Assembly (NCBI GenBank): GCA_025201845.1
Contig: MU603973.1
Coordinates: 7,572-71,571 of the forward strand
Reading direction: 5' to 3'
Source: Martensiomyces pterosporus
Lineage: Eukaryota > Kickxellomycota > Kickxellomycetes > Kickxellales > Kickxellaceae
Length of the DNA: 64,000 nucleotides
Shown: positions 38,029 through 48,624 of the stretch, piece after piece
How the letters are laid out: each line of letters opens with the position of its first letter
Numbering within the stretch: the first letter of the stretch is position 1
The notes under the pieces: model-generated
Databases searched by the model: none
What the model was told of the DNA's origin: nothing
The model's input: the letters and a program-made list of their open reading frames with translations, nothing else
Translations under genes and position numbers: made by a program

Positions 38029-40794
38029 TCACTTCCAAATTTTCAAGCTAGCCATTGCCGCAGCACCAGCATAAACGGCGAAAAACAACACCGCTTGGAA
38101 GACTCTGGGCAGCTGCTTGAACTGATACGAGTTGAACCCGCCAATCATCAGCGTCACAAGCCCAGCATAAATGAGAATGCCAGTGCAGATGCTCTGCAGA
38201 ACACCATTGAACAGCAGCGCATATCTCGAGTTGGGCTCGTACACATGGCGCAGCGCTAGACCAATGATGATTCCAATGGGTGTAGTGAATGTGAACGCCA
38301 GGGCGCTGATCCATGCCTTCCACCATCCAGGCAGCCGCTCGGGCTCTGCTCTAGGCTGCAGATATCTTCCCAGGGGCGCAGCCTGTGCGTTTGGTGGAAC
38401 AGACATCGACGGGCCTCGCGCAGCCGACAGCCCCTCGTCGTATACATGCGCACGGATCTGCCCGCCAAGGGATTTCTCAAGGTGCGGATTCACCTGCCAT
38501 GGCTCAGGTGTGAATGAGGTCGCCAGCGATGTCAGTGTGCGACGAGACTTGCTGCATCTATTCTGCCGATCTTGCATCCGCAGGTTGTGCTGCATATTCC
38601 TCTGCTCTTCGCACGACACTTGCCGCCGACCATGCTGCTGCTGCTGAGCCTGCTGCTGTTGCTGGTAAACACCGTTGGAGTTGCCGGTCGGAAATGTCGT
38701 AGACTGCACCAGCTGCACGTTGACCTGTTGGTTTCCAACATCGCCCAGATTCACACGTGCTTCCGAGCCATCGCCGTGCACGCCACGCTGCTCGTTGTGA
38801 TCGGGATGCACAGGAGGCTCCTCCAGGCCCTCGGCATAGAGAGCAGCGCGGCCGTGGGCTGCAATTTGCGCCTTGATCCAATAGAGCTCAGCCAGGGATG
38901 TGCCCAAAGCCAGGCCCTCAAAGAGCTGGTGGAAGCACACCGCAATGAGCAGCGCTGTAAATCCACGGTCGCTGACAGCCAGGGCCAGCCCAATCAGCAC
39001 GGAATACAGTGCAATGCCAAGCTCCAAGATGTAGGTTGCCAGTGCACGCCGCTTCACCTCCACTGGATACGTGATCTTTGTAAGCGACGAGCACTTGCTG
39101 TGAATTGCAGTCGAGTCCTCCTCGTTGTTTGACGAGTGCATCCGGCTGCCGCCGCCGCCACCCGCTGCATGCTCAGCACAGCCTTGGCTGCATGTCACTT
39201 CATCGCGGGGCATAGCGATGTTTGTGTGGGGAAGCATCCCAGAAGGCGGCAGCAGCAGCGGCGGCGTAGGAATCGAGACTCGCTTGCGCGACTTGCCCTC
39301 GCAGTCCGTGCTAGCCACCCTCGGTGTATGGCGCGTACCAGCGACAGCCTCATCCACGAGGTCGGCGCCGCTCTGCACTGAGTTTGCTGCAGACGACCGG
39401 TGCGGCACAGAAGCCACCCACGAGTCGCCGTTCTCTGGAAGCGGGTCGAGTCTACCTGGACTTGATTCGTAAGTTCCACAGACACTTGGGCGGTTAGCGC
39501 GTGAGGCAGACATGTTGCGTGAATGTCCTTTGTTGGACACAAAGTCCCGAGACGACGCACCCGAGTCAGGCGTCGTTGCTCTGCTGCCGCGCACAAACTG
39601 CGTGTCCCTGGAAGCATGCGGTAGCATCGGCAGGGGTGGCGCGACATTTGCAGCGAGCGGTTGTGGACCCGCTGCGCCTGGGATCGGAGGCAGGGGCTCG
39701 AGCAGCGACTCGCATATGGCAGCCTCAAGGGTGGTTGGCGGCATCCGCGGCATGCTCAGGCAGCGGTGCTTCCAGCTCCTGCTGGCTCTTTTGGCTTTGC
39801 TTGACAGGCCCCTTGCCTGGTTCGTGAACGAGTCCGGACGAAGCGATATGGCGTTTGACGAGTTTGTGGCAGGCTTTGCCGACGAAGACGACGCGTTCGA
39901 CGTGCGGCTGGACTTTGGGTTTCTGCGCATTAGCTCGGGAGTCGATTTAGCCTGAGCGCCACCGTGCATGATCACAGCACCCAGGTGCAGGTGAGCCGCC
40001 GATGGGGGCATGGGCCATATGGACGGCGAATACAGCGGGAACTGGGGGTCCGAGTGCAGGTGGCGCGACATCTGATCGCAGTGCATCATGGCCAGGTGCT
40101 GCCTGGACTGCACCAACGCGGCGTAGTTGGCGTATTTTGACAGCGAGAACCCCGCATGGCTAGCAAAGGTCGACGGCGCCATGCCAGCAGCTGCAACAGA
40201 AGGCGAGACAGTCGAGGTGCCAAACACAAGAGGATGGATCGGCGGCGAGAGCGCTGGCGGCGGCAAAATAAGCCTGGAGGCATTAAACGCACGCGAATAT
40301 GCGGGAAACAGCTGGTCATCAAAGCTCTCGCCATCGTTCACGCCAGCGCCATCCAAGGGGCCAGCATGGCTGCGATCGCACCCGCTGCCGTAGCCACCAG
40401 CTGTGCGACTGAACCAAGCCTCCACCAGCCACCACTCGATGCTGTGCATCGTAAACACAGCAGCCATGGCAAAGAGGCTCGCCCAAGCGCTGTACCGATC
40501 AGCAAAGCTGCCGAGACAAGTGCTGCTCAGCGCGCTGTGTGCAGCTGGGAACAGATGTATAAATGCAGTGGCGATGATGACGCCTGCGCCAAAGAACTGC
40601 CCAAACTGAATCACGTACATCGGGATGGCGAGAGCACCGACGCTTCGGCTGGTACGGCTTAAAATTGGTATGAACACGCCAAAGGCACTAGTTCCGATGA
40701 TGATAAACAGCGCAGCAATATGCCAGTCGTTGTTCCACAGAGGATCAGTGCCGGCAACGCCGCACCCAATGATTGCGTTATTTTCAAGACCCAT
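38029..40794 (-). CDS. ZIP-family zinc/iron transporter with very long cytosolic loops
   Basis: 921 aa, starting MGLENNAIIGCG at 40794; the same frame is open upstream to 41241, but that is leader sequence. ZIP proteins move Zn2+ or Fe2+ into the cytosol. Three membrane segments lie in residues 25-145 (IAALFIIIGTSAFGVFIPIL, YVIQFGQFFGAGVIIATAFI, SLFAMAAVFTMHSIEWWLVE). A Ser/Pro/His-rich loop of about 420 residues follows. Next come the core segments with the metal motif FHQLFEGLALGTSL (about 615). A second insert of about 200 residues is rich in Gln and His. The last segments are FTFTTPIGIIIGLAL (about 835) to IWK. Typical fungal ZIPs are 350-450 aa, so roughly half the protein is extra loop, which may carry regulatory or metal-sensing sites. 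The core transport motifs look intact. Confidence 0.88.
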   Translation of the reverse strand: MGLENNAIIGCGVAGTDPLWNNDWHIAALFIIIGTSAFGVFIPILSRTSRSVGALAIPMYVIQFGQFFGAGVIIATAFIHLFPAAHSALSSTCLGSFADRYSAWASLFAMAAVFTMHSIEWWLVEAWFSRTAGGYGSGCDRSHAGPLDGAGVNDGESFDDQLFPAYSRAFNASRLILPPPALSPPIHPLVFGTSTVSPSVAAAGMAPSTFASHAGFSLSKYANYAALVQSRQHLAMMHCDQMSRHLHSDPQFPLYSPSIWPMPPSAAHLHLGAVIMHGGAQAKSTPELMRRNPKSSRTSNASSSSAKPATNSSNAISLRPDSFTNQARGLSSKAKRASRSWKHRCLSMPRMPPTTLEAAICESLLEPLPPIPGAAGPQPLAANVAPPLPMLPHASRDTQFVRGSRATTPDSGASSRDFVSNKGHSRNMSASRANRPSVCGTYESSPGRLDPLPENGDSWVASVPHRSSAANSVQSGADLVDEAVAGTRHTPRVASTDCEGKSRKRVSIPTPPLLLPPSGMLPHTNIAMPRDEVTCSQGCAEHAAGGGGGSRMHSSNNEEDSTAIHSKCSSLTKITYPVEVKRRALATYILELGIALYSVLIGLALAVSDRGFTALLIAVCFHQLFEGLALGTSLAELYWIKAQIAAHGRAALYAEGLEEPPVHPDHNEQRGVHGDGSEARVNLGDVGNQQVNVQLVQSTTFPTGNSNGVYQQQQQAQQQQHGRRQVSCEEQRNMQHNLRMQDRQNRCSKSRRTLTSLATSFTPEPWQVNPHLEKSLGGQIRAHVYDEGLSAARGPSMSVPPNAQAAPLGRYLQPRAEPERLPGWWKAWISALAFTFTTPIGIIIGLALRHVYEPNSRYALLFNGVLQSICTGILIYAGLVTLMIGGFNSYQFKQLPRVFQAVLFFAVYAGAAAMASLKIWK

Positions 40795-42008
40795 GTGGTG
40801 CTGATTTGAGTGTACTCTGCGATTAGTATGTGGAGATGTGATGGCGGAAGAGTCGGTGCAAATGACGTACAAATGAAGTAGACACAAGGATAAGGCGAAA
40901 GAGATATGGAGGTGCGGTTTGGAAAGCGTGTGTATGTGCGCAAGGTGATGGAAACGAACGAGGAGAAGCAAAAGGGCAGTAATATGAGAATATGTGCTCT
41001 GCAGGCGGTAAAATAAGCACTGGTATTTAAACAAGCTCGCGCCATTCAGAAGCCTCAGTCTCCTCTTTCTGCGCCTCTGTTTCTCAGCAAGCAGCGATCT
41101 TGCTTTGCTGCAGCTGTGCGAAAGAGCTTGTCGCCCACCGCGCTTGGTTATTCTGCTTGCCTTGCGTGGCCAGAAAGCGCTAATCGTCAACAAAAGCGGC
41201 AGATGAGCCGATTGTGCTGCTTTTTTCTGTCTCTCCCTCAACCTGTGTGGCTTGTAAGAACCAACAAGGAAATTGCAGATATGTGCATTTTATTGGCGTT
41301 CTCATTAGCCTCCAAAACGGCTTCCTATTCGAAACACCGGACAATAGCGTGCCGGTCTGTGTTGAGCTGGTATCTTTTTTTTTGGGTAATGCTGAGCTGT
41401 TGCAAGGCGAAATTGCGCCGGCATCGTGTTTATGCACATAAGGTTTTAGCCATGGATGTGTAGATTGGAGAACGAGCGCTGTGAGAGAGTGGGGCGAACA
41501 CAACAAAGCGCCCGCTCCTTTGGAGCACACGGCCATTATACTACTTTCCCCTCTTTCCCTCCCTCCCTCTCCACCTTGCACCGTGTACACTGCATACATG
41601 TCGATACAGCAGCTCACTCGGTGGATTGGCAAAAACAAATAGTGCTTTTGTTGGAAGAGCCGATTGTAGCAGCTCTCTGAAATGGTGTTTGTTGGCAAGG
41701 GCGCTATTCTGTGTCGCTTGAGCAGTCAATAGCACAAGATTCAGTCCCTCGGCTCCCTCGAAATGACAGCAGACACTTGAAATGTCTTTCCAAGGATGAA
41801 TGCGTGAATTGCAATGGTAGCAGGGACTGCGGGGAGTGGATTGATCCCCGGCGGCCCCTTTCGAGGAATCGCATAAATGCACACAGGCATTATAACAAAC
41901 CGGCCATATAGCGTGATGCAGTGCGATGTATATGTATTGATGAGCCAAAGACAAAACAAAACAAAGGCGTGCTGGTGATGCCCCACAACCCCAACGATAT
42001 CCTAGAGG
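40795..42008. other. intergenic, nothing recognised
   Basis: About 1.2 kb holding the ZIP gene leader and promoter and the downstream side of the 97-aa gene. Several short frames are present, none with motifs. Confidence 0.45.
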
Positions 42009-42302
42009 CTAGTTTGCATAGCGCCACTTGGAATTTGCACCAGACTTCCATTTGGCGTAATCCTTGACAGCCTTCTCGGCATTGCCGCCCTCATCAACGA
42101 CCAGCTTGTGGATAAAGATGCAGTCTTCTTCCGAGCACGGGTTGAATCCCGAAACAACGAGCTTGGCCATTAGAACAGCGCACTTTTCGCAGGCACCGCC
42201 TCCGCACCCGCATTTGCACCCACACCCCTCCTTGCGCTCGTGGCAGAGAATCCAGCACGCCGAGTTCGTATGCGGATGATGGCAGTGATGACAGCCGCCC
42301 AT
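42009..42302 (-). CDS. 97-aa Cys/His-rich probable metal-binding protein
   Basis: It starts MGGCHHCHHPHTNSACWILC and has twelve cysteines. Four are packed as GCGCKCGCGG at 26-35, followed by CEKC at 38-41 and a CSEEDC at 56-61. No signal peptide is present. The C-terminal third is ordinary, with a helix-like EGGNAEKAVKDYAKWKSG. The dense CxC/CxxC and HxxH spacing suggests a cytosolic metal-binding protein, perhaps a metallothionein or copper/zinc buffer; this is inference from composition, and no named family was recognised. It is divergent from another Cys/His-rich gene 797 bp away, so the two may share regulation. A weak TATA-like GGTATAAC lies about 140 bp upstream. Confidence 0.65.
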   Translation of the reverse strand: MGGCHHCHHPHTNSACWILCHERKEGCGCKCGCGGGACEKCAVLMAKLVVSGFNPCSEEDCIFIHKLVVDEGGNAEKAVKDYAKWKSGANSKWRYAN

Positions 42303-43099
42303 CTTTATCCTTGCTTGTTCTGCTGTGGTGGTGGGAGTAGTTTACAGAGTGTGAGAGAAAAAGAACTGGGCGAGCAGCTCTAGGGATGAGAGGGAGGAGC
42401 GAGGATATGTGGAACAGGAAAGCAGCACCAGCTGCTGTGGTTATACCAATGAACAAGCGATGCCAGCGTGCACAGCGGGCAGGAGAGCAGAGGAAGGTGA
42501 TATAGTGCCGATTGTTAGCTGCCGGAAACAAGCTGCAGAAAGCAGAAGGGCGGGGACGCGATGGATCCTTTCCACTCTAGCTCGCAGCGTGAACAAGGCA
42601 TCTCCAGAGCAGCAAGCAGCAAAGGGCTCAGGCACCACAGCCGCAAAGCACGATCGCCAGCAGTCTGCAACGAGCTGGCTCGGCTCGGCCCAGGGGATCC
42701 TTCCGAGCAGCCAGGTATAGTGCGTCAAACCATGCATAATTCAAACCCTATATGTGCATGGCCCAACAAATGGCTAGTAAAATGTACGTGTGGGATCTGT
42801 TGCGCCTTCTCTCGAAGAGCAAGCAGCCAGCCTGACCCAAGGAGGCCGTGATTTGCTCCCTGTGTATAGTGCAGATGAAGTAGGGTGCCTGCTACTGCGC
42901 GCACTCTTTCCCTGTCTACGTCGCCTGGCGGGCGCATGGCAAATCCTGCGCCTGTATAAAGAGCTGGGAAACAACAAACGCGAGCCAAGCCCGCTCGTAG
43001 CAAACAACTCTGTTGCAGCCTCTCTCTTCTTTCCCCTCCATTCCACTCTGTATCTCATCCAGACAAACAGCCTTTACACATATCCACATACACACTGCA
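42303..43099. promoter_or_regulatory. shared promoter region of the two Cys/His-rich genes
   Basis: 797 bp between divergent ATGs. It includes TATAAAG at 42955-42961 for the + gene and a weak TATA-like site near 42440-42447 for the - gene. No other gene was recognised. Confidence 0.5.
42955..42961 (+). promoter_or_regulatory. TATA box of the 79-aa His/Cys protein gene
   Basis: TATAAAG lies 145 bp before the ATG at 43100. Confidence 0.6.
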
Positions 43100-43339
43100 A
43101 TGATTTATACTTGCCTCGAGGGCCGCATCTTCCAAATCGAGCCCGTCTTCACCGTCGAAAAGTGCGTCGAGAAGGTTGTCGAGAAGGTTGTCGAGAAGAA
43201 GGTCGAGGTCATCAAGGAGGTGTGCTGCTGCGGCGGCCACCACCACCACCACCACGGCGGATGCGGCTGTGGCTGCGGCGGCCACAAGAAGCCCAAGGAT
43301 GCGGAGATTAAGATCAAGGTCTCCGTCGAGGAGAAGTAG
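43100..43339 (+). CDS. 79-aa His/Cys-rich probable metal-binding protein
   Basis: The small protein MIYTCLEGRIFQIEPVFTVE begins with about 20 ordinary residues. A highly charged Val/Lys/Glu heptad-like segment follows (about 21-41), encoded by direct repeats of GAGAAGGTTGTC. Then comes a metal cluster, CCCGG, six histidines (47-52), GGCGCGCGG and His. A basic and then acidic tail ends it (KIKVSVEEK). The six-His/CxC block is an evident ligand set for Zn, Ni or Cu. No signal peptide is present, so it is probably cytosolic. The ATG at 43100 is chosen because it is the first ATG about 145 bp after the TATA box; the frame upstream is leader. The amphipathic helix suggests self-association. No family was recognised. 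Confidence 0.65.
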   Translation: MIYTCLEGRIFQIEPVFTVEKCVEKVVEKVVEKKVEVIKEVCCCGGHHHHHHGGCGCGCGGHKKPKDAEIKIKVSVEEK

Positions 43340-43598
43340 GCCACACAGCGCCTTTTTCCACCCGGCTTTCAGCCCCTGTCCATTAGTAATATTAGCCAGA
43401 CATTAACCAGCAAGGGCTGCTTGAGCAGACAGGCAAATAGATCCTATGTATAGTGTGAGAGATGCCTTGCCAGCACAGAAGGGGTGGAAAGAAGCACCAA
43501 GGAAAGAAAGAAAGAAAGAGTAGGGGGTGTTGAAAGGTGCTTGTGCGGTAGGTGTGGTCACCCACATCCCGCACACACTCGCACCGAGGCTTTTGTTT

Positions 43599-45398
43599 TT
43601 ACTCCTCGAGGAAGAAGTAGTTGCCATCGGACTTTTGCTCCTTGTCCTTGACCGAGTCCATCTTGTTGATGCGCGGGCGGAAGTTGGTGGGGTCGCGGCG
43701 GAAGGTGATGTTGAGGGACTTCAGGAACTTGTTCATGCCCGAAAGCAGGGGCTGGGGCGAGTTCGCCTTGGCATCGACGGATGGAGTGCCCTCCATGACG
43801 ATGACGCGGTCGGCAAGGTAGGTGGCCATGATGAAGTCGTGCTCGACGATGAACGCCGTCTTCTTGGCGTGCAGAATGAACCGCTTGATGACCTTTGACG
43901 CAATGATACGCTGCTCAGAGTCGAGGTAGGCAGACGGCTCGTCGATGAGGTAGATGTCGGCGGGCTGGCCGAGCGCAAGGACAAGGGCGACGCGCTGCAG
44001 CTCACCACCCGAGAGGTTCTGCACATCCTGGTCGATGATGTCGTCGATCCTCATGGGCTTGACAACGTCGGTCTGGAACTGAGGGTGCATGAACATGGTG
44101 CGGATCTTCTTCAGCAGGAGCATGCGCACGGTGCCAGTGAACTTGGGCGCAATCTTCTGGGGCTTGTACGACACGTGGAGCTGGGGGATGTGCTCGTCGC
44201 CATCGGGCTTGAGAAGGCCAGCGAGCATGCGAATAAGGGTCGTCTTTCCAGTTCCGTTCTCGCCAAGAAGCACGATGATCTGCGACTCGTTGAACTCGCC
44301 CATGTCAACGCTGAGCTTGAAGTCGCCCAGGGTCTTGGTCATCGCAGGGTACGAGTACTCGTGGTGGCGCTCGATGACGTCCTCATCGGCCTGCTCGACG
44401 AGGCGGAACGAGAGCGACTCGGTACGGAAGCGCATGTTCTCCGTGGGGATCATGCCGTCGAGGAAGATGTTGATGCCCTCGCGCACCGAGAACGGCATGG
44501 TCACAACACCGTAGACCGAGGGGACGCCGTAGAGCATGCAGATGAAGTCGGACAGGTAGTCAAGGACCGACAGATCGTGCTCGACAGCAATGACGTACTT
44601 GGTCGGGCCAAGCATGCTGCGAATGACACGCGCAGCATTGAGGCGCTGTCTGACATCGAGGTACGACGAGGGCTCGTCAAACATGTACACGTCGGCGTCC
44701 TGGATGCACGTGGCGGCAATAGCAAAGCGCTGGAGCTCACCGCCCGAGAGCTGGGCAACCTCGCGAGTAAGCACGTCCTTGAGGTCAAGCTGGTCAATCA
44801 GGAAGTCCGTGTTGTTGGTCTCCGACTTGGCTCCAAGGATCTCGCCGACAATGCCCTTGACGGACCGGGGCATGGCATCGACCCACTGGGGCTTGGTGAT
44901 CGCGCGCAGGTTGTCCTCCAGAATCTTTGTAAAGTAGTTCTGCAGCTCCGAGCCGCGGAAGTACTTCAGGATGTCCTCCCAGTCGGGCGGCGACGCATAC
45001 TGGCCCAGGTTGGGCTTGAGCTTTCCAGAGAGCACCTTCAGCGCAGTTGACTTTCCAGTTCCGTTAGCGCCGACAAGCCCCAGAACCTGGCCAGGGCGCG
45101 GGGTGGGCAGCCTGTGCAGCTTGAACGTGTTGGCGCCATAGCGGTGGGTGGTCTCCTTGTCCAGGTTTGTCGGCACGTTGATAATGGTGATGGCTCCAAA
45201 CGGGCACTTCTTCACGCACATACCGCAGCCAATGCACAGGTCCTCGGAAATCCCCGCAATCTTGGAGGTGGGCCACGCATCAATGCACAATTTGCCCATC
45301 TTGTTGACGGGGCAGACACGCTTACATTCCTGCCTGCACTTCTTGGGCTTGCACTTGTCACTGCTGACAATGGCGATACGAGTGTTCTTGTCCGACAT
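43599..45398 (-). CDS. RLI1: Rli1/ABCE1 ribosome-recycling Fe-S ATPase
   Basis: 599 aa, essential and nearly universal in eukaryotes and archaea. It splits 80S ribosomes after termination with eRF1/Pelota and joins 43S complexes. An N-terminal Fe-S domain has two 4Fe-4S motifs, with cysteines 16, 21, 25, 29 and 55, 58, 61, 65 ([20 protein letters not shown]). ABC domain 1 has Walker [10 protein letters not shown] at 110-118 and signature [15 protein letters not shown] domain 2 has [24 protein letters not shown] and [14 protein letters not shown]. The hinge segment is present. Length agrees with yeast Rli1 (608 aa). There is no intron and codon use is strongly biased, as expected for high expression. 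No TATA box was noted. Confidence 0.98.
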   Translation of the reverse strand: MSDKNTRIAIVSSDKCKPKKCRQECKRVCPVNKMGKLCIDAWPTSKIAGISEDLCIGCGMCVKKCPFGAITIINVPTNLDKETTHRYGANTFKLHRLPTPRPGQVLGLVGANGTGKSTALKVLSGKLKPNLGQYASPPDWEDILKYFRGSELQNYFTKILEDNLRAITKPQWVDAMPRSVKGIVGEILGAKSETNNTDFLIDQLDLKDVLTREVAQLSGGELQRFAIAATCIQDADVYMFDEPSSYLDVRQRLNAARVIRSMLGPTKYVIAVEHDLSVLDYLSDFICMLYGVPSVYGVVTMPFSVREGINIFLDGMIPTENMRFRTESLSFRLVEQADEDVIERHHEYSYPAMTKTLGDFKLSVDMGEFNESQIIVLLGENGTGKTTLIRMLAGLLKPDGDEHIPQLHVSYKPQKIAPKFTGTVRMLLLKKIRTMFMHPQFQTDVVKPMRIDDIIDQDVQNLSGGELQRVALVLALGQPADIYLIDEPSAYLDSEQRIIASKVIKRFILHAKKTAFIVEHDFIMATYLADRVIVMEGTPSVDAKANSPQPLLSGMNKFLKSLNITFRRDPTNFRPRINKMDSVKDKEQKSDGNYFFLEE

Positions 45399-47569
45399 TC
45401 TTTCCGGCTAAGGGCTTTTGCTCTCCGATTACAGGCTCCCCGAGGCGAAATTAAAGGTGGTGCGAGATTGAACTGGGCCAGTAAGGATAAGGGAATTGAA
45501 ACAAGAGTGCTTGGTTGCGGCAAATGCAGCGCTGCGCCGGGAAAAGCGCTGGGCTGCCCTCAGCAGCTGTGGTCCGCGGCATGCCAGGGCGCAACAAAAA
45601 TTTTTATTTCTTTTTGGCCGCGTGCTCTGGTCTCCGGCTGTCTGCTGGCCCAATCGAATTTGCCCATCTAATCTCCCATGGATCGCTGATCAGTGTGATC
45701 AATCAGGAAATCAGGTTGAATCGGGCCAATCGATCGCAGGCGGTACCAGCCCCCGCTTCAGTCGCCGCTTCCTGATACCACCGCGCATCCTGCGATGCTC
45801 ACAGTCGCTCCCTTCCTTCGCAGTAAACCGCCGAAACAATGGTACCAGCAGCGGTGCGTCCCCGTCATGTGGCACCAGCATGATGCCAAGTCGCCGCCTG
45901 CGCGCTGCCTGCTTACTGCAATGCTGCAACACCAGTGAACACGTCAACAACAGCGCCTCCTGGGGTGTGTGTTTGGCCGCCATGCTCCCGCCGTAGGCAA
46001 GCAAACAGGAAGCAGAATGCGTGGGCGTGCTGGTGTGCTGTGTTGTGGTGGCGCGATCTGAAACCGATATCACCACTGCCGCAGCTCGGAACGGGGCATT
46101 GCTGGGCACCTGGTTCACAGCAGCTCTCTGTTGCCCCTCGTGTCACCCAGGTATGGCCAAGAGGCAGGCATGCACGCAATATCGCTCTGTGCAAGCGTAC
46201 TATCATGTACCCCACCGGTTATCCCTACGTGCTCCGGGCATTGTTTTTATTTGGTGCTTGTGTGAGTATGAAACCTAGTGCTAGCCGAACCCACTGTGAA
46301 ATAAAGTGCGCCTGCTTTCCACCAAGGAACTTCCTTGCAATGTACACCCAGAGACAAGGTGCATGCGAGGTGTCGCTGCTATGCGCACGTTGACAACTCC
46401 AGTGATATGAGTAGCATCTCTGAGTAAAAATAAAAAAAGCCGACACAGCGTGCGCATAGTGGTTTGGGGAGGGGCAGAGGAGCACAATTGGAATACAATG
46501 AAGCCTCCCAAATGGCAGCAGGCGCGGCATCTCTCGTTCACATCAGCACTTCCATGTCGTCACACACCGTACACGCCCTCGACACGTTCGGAGAATGAAG
46601 AACAGCACATGTATGTGACGCGTGCATCGAGCAAATGGGTTTCTGCTTTCGCCCAAACAATGACAATGGAGGATAGAGGTCAAACGGGGATCATGCATGT
46701 CGACGTGCCTGGTTATTTCATTTCTCGCCTCGTCTAGATATTCCATTTGGCTCTCCCCCTCTAGCATATCGGGCAGCACATTGCGGCTGGCGCGATATTC
46801 AGATATCTGGCTACACGAATGCATGGGTGTGCACATGTACGCTCACCCTACTATTGCGCAAGCACCATGCGCGTGGAGCGACACGGGCTTGCCACTCGCT
46901 TGCATGTGTGCGGGAGCGGAGTGGAGCGGATATGCGCAATAACCCCTACGCACTACTCCCTTGCCTCCCGGGCTTTGTTTTAGCCATATCATAATTGCGC
47001 AAGGTGGCTTGAATTTCTGTCACAGTACACACTATCCCCAACAGCATCACGCAGACAATATGGCTAGCTGCAGCAAACAAGCATCCGCAACAGCGCTCTA
47101 CGCCAGTGACACGGGTGACGTAGTGGTTTTTGATCACCAACAATGGCGAGGGGAGGGACAACGGAGCATCTAGCTCGCCAGCGAGCACCCATGCGAGACA
47201 GGAGTACATGCACTTTGCTCCCTCGGAGGAAAAGGCAGGTATGGAAGGAACAACGCTGATTCGGCACGATTTGGAAACAAGCAACAGGGCGGCAGCAGGC
47301 GACATTCACGCCATACGAAGAAAGAGACAGCGCGATTCCGCCACCGATGCATGGATGGAATTGGGCCCATTGTTTTTTCTTTGCCTCTCTGCTTGGGTGG
47401 ACGTGAGTCTTCGCCTCGCCTCTTGGGAGAAAGCGAGGGAGGTGCAGCGGCATCGGGTAATGGTGGCGATGGCGAAGCCCCCCTCCTGCGTGCGGTGCTC
47501 TACCTTCAGGAATGGCCATCGAAGGAGGAAAGTGTGCGATAAAGCGGGCGAGCGGCAGCCAGTTGGGGA
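45399..47569. other. long intergenic region, nothing recognised
   Basis: About 2.2 kb upstream of Rli1. Many short frames are present on both strands, none with domain motifs, a signal peptide plus promoter, or coding-like bias. No tRNA was recognised by eye. Confidence 0.45.
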
Positions 47570-47576
47570 TATAAAA
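47570..47576 (+). promoter_or_regulatory. TATA box with no clear gene behind it
   Basis: TATAAAA followed by about 250 bp without any ATG, then the minigene candidate at 47827. Confidence 0.5.
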
Positions 47577-47611
47577 GCATCCTTGGACTTTTTGGATTGC
47601 TGGCATTGGAT

Positions 47612-47646
47612 CATCACCACCATCACCACCATCACCACCACCATCA
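47612..47646. repeat. CACCAT/CAC tandem repeat
   Basis: Runs of ATCACCACC units in the presumed leader after the TATA box at 47570. Confidence 0.8.
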
Positions 47647-47826
47647 TAAGCTCAATAAACCCCACTCACGCTGGGCTTCTCTTTTATTACAAGGATCTGC
47701 AAGTGAAGCGACAGAGCAAGCAGGGACCCTGGCTTATTTCACCCATCACATCTGCTTCGTCTGTCAAGAGTTCTCCCGAACACCACACTTTCTTCCACCA
47801 ACCCCACTCTTTTTCGCTGACTGAAA

Positions 47827-48103
47827 ATGCAACCTCCTCCAGCCCCCCGCCCCAAGCCCGTTCCCGATGACGGCGACGTCTCGCCTCTCATCCTCTAGGC
47901 AGCCCCGCACCCACACGCCTACTGGAACCTCGCCACCTCTTTGTCTATATTCTTCTGCATCCACTCTTTCTGCCATTTCAAGCTCCTGGCGACGTCTTCA
48001 GTCTGCGAAGCACACAGATCGCACACGCCCGCTGCTGCCCACTGCAACCCCGCCCTCACCCAGCCTGTCTGTCTGTCTGTCTGTCTGCTTTCCCCTTTCA
48101 TGT
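47827..48103 (+). CDS. doubtful minigene, proline-rich 23-aa frame then an open continuation
   Basis: The first ATG after the TATA box at 47570 opens a 23-codon frame (MQPPPAPRPKPVPDDGDVSP, then LIL, TAG at 47896-47898). Past that single TAG the same frame stays open for a further 67 codons, reading HPHAYWNLATSLSIFFCIHS and onward to a TAG at 48101-48103. A second ATG at 47867 opens a different 98-codon Ser-rich frame. On the opposite strand 47919-48101 also reads coding-like (LKWQKEWMQKNIDKEVARF). Only one of these, if any, can be real. Options are a short peptide gene, an unseen splice removing the TAG, readthrough, or a minus-strand fragment. No family was recognised. Confidence 0.2.
48065..48088. 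repeat. TGTC tetranucleotide microsatellite
   Basis: About six copies of GTCT in tandem. Confidence 0.85.
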
Positions 48104-48624
48104 AGCAGAGACGTTGCTGTTTTATTGTTTATTGTTTATTGTTTTCTCATGGCCTGTCTATAACAGAGCATTTTTTTCGCATTGCCGCACCCATCTCTGA
48201 GACGAGCAACTGGGGAACGTGAAAAGAGAGCTCTGCTCGAGTGTGAAGCGATAAGCAGCCCATGTCCTTGTTAGCAAGCAAATTACATCTTGCATCGCAT
48301 GCACGTCGTAATTAACAGAATGCACATCCCCCATATGCTGCATGGGCTTTTGTTGCTCTTTCGGGATTTCCACACAGCACCATTAAGGGCAGGAGGGAGG
48401 AAAGGGTTGGCCACAGCACGTCACTTGAGCAGGCCCCACAACCAACCGATGCGCCGGCTGGCTGCGAGTGGCTCTTATTGACGAAAACGCGAAATTGCAC
48501 GCAGCCGCAAGAATAGACGAGGCTAGCTGTAACCTACATTGATCCCAGCAATCGCCCCTATATTCTTATCTCATTCATATACTTTTACTATCCGGCTTAT
48601 CCCTGTTTTATTAAGCGAGTAGCG
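48104..48624. other. upstream region of the Mam3/CNNM gene
   Basis: About 520 bp. It begins with TTTATTG repeats (48120-48143). No clear TATA box and no gene recognised. Confidence 0.45.

Noticed and set aside
40795..41241. 149-residue N-terminal extension of the ZIP transporter
   Set aside because: The first reasonable start for the membrane protein is 40794; upstream text is leader-like with no homology.
41835..41870. GGATTGATCCCCGG palindromic-looking stretch considered as a tRNA T-arm
   Set aside because: No matching acceptor stem, D-arm or anticodon arm could be folded around it.
41890..41925. CCATATAGCGTGATG shared with 6403-6417
   Set aside because: A 15-bp match is expected by chance in 64 kb and there is no similarity on either side.
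44085..45050. Plus-strand frame of 321 codons antisense to Rli1
   Set aside because: Reflects the codon bias of Rli1 read backwards; no motifs.
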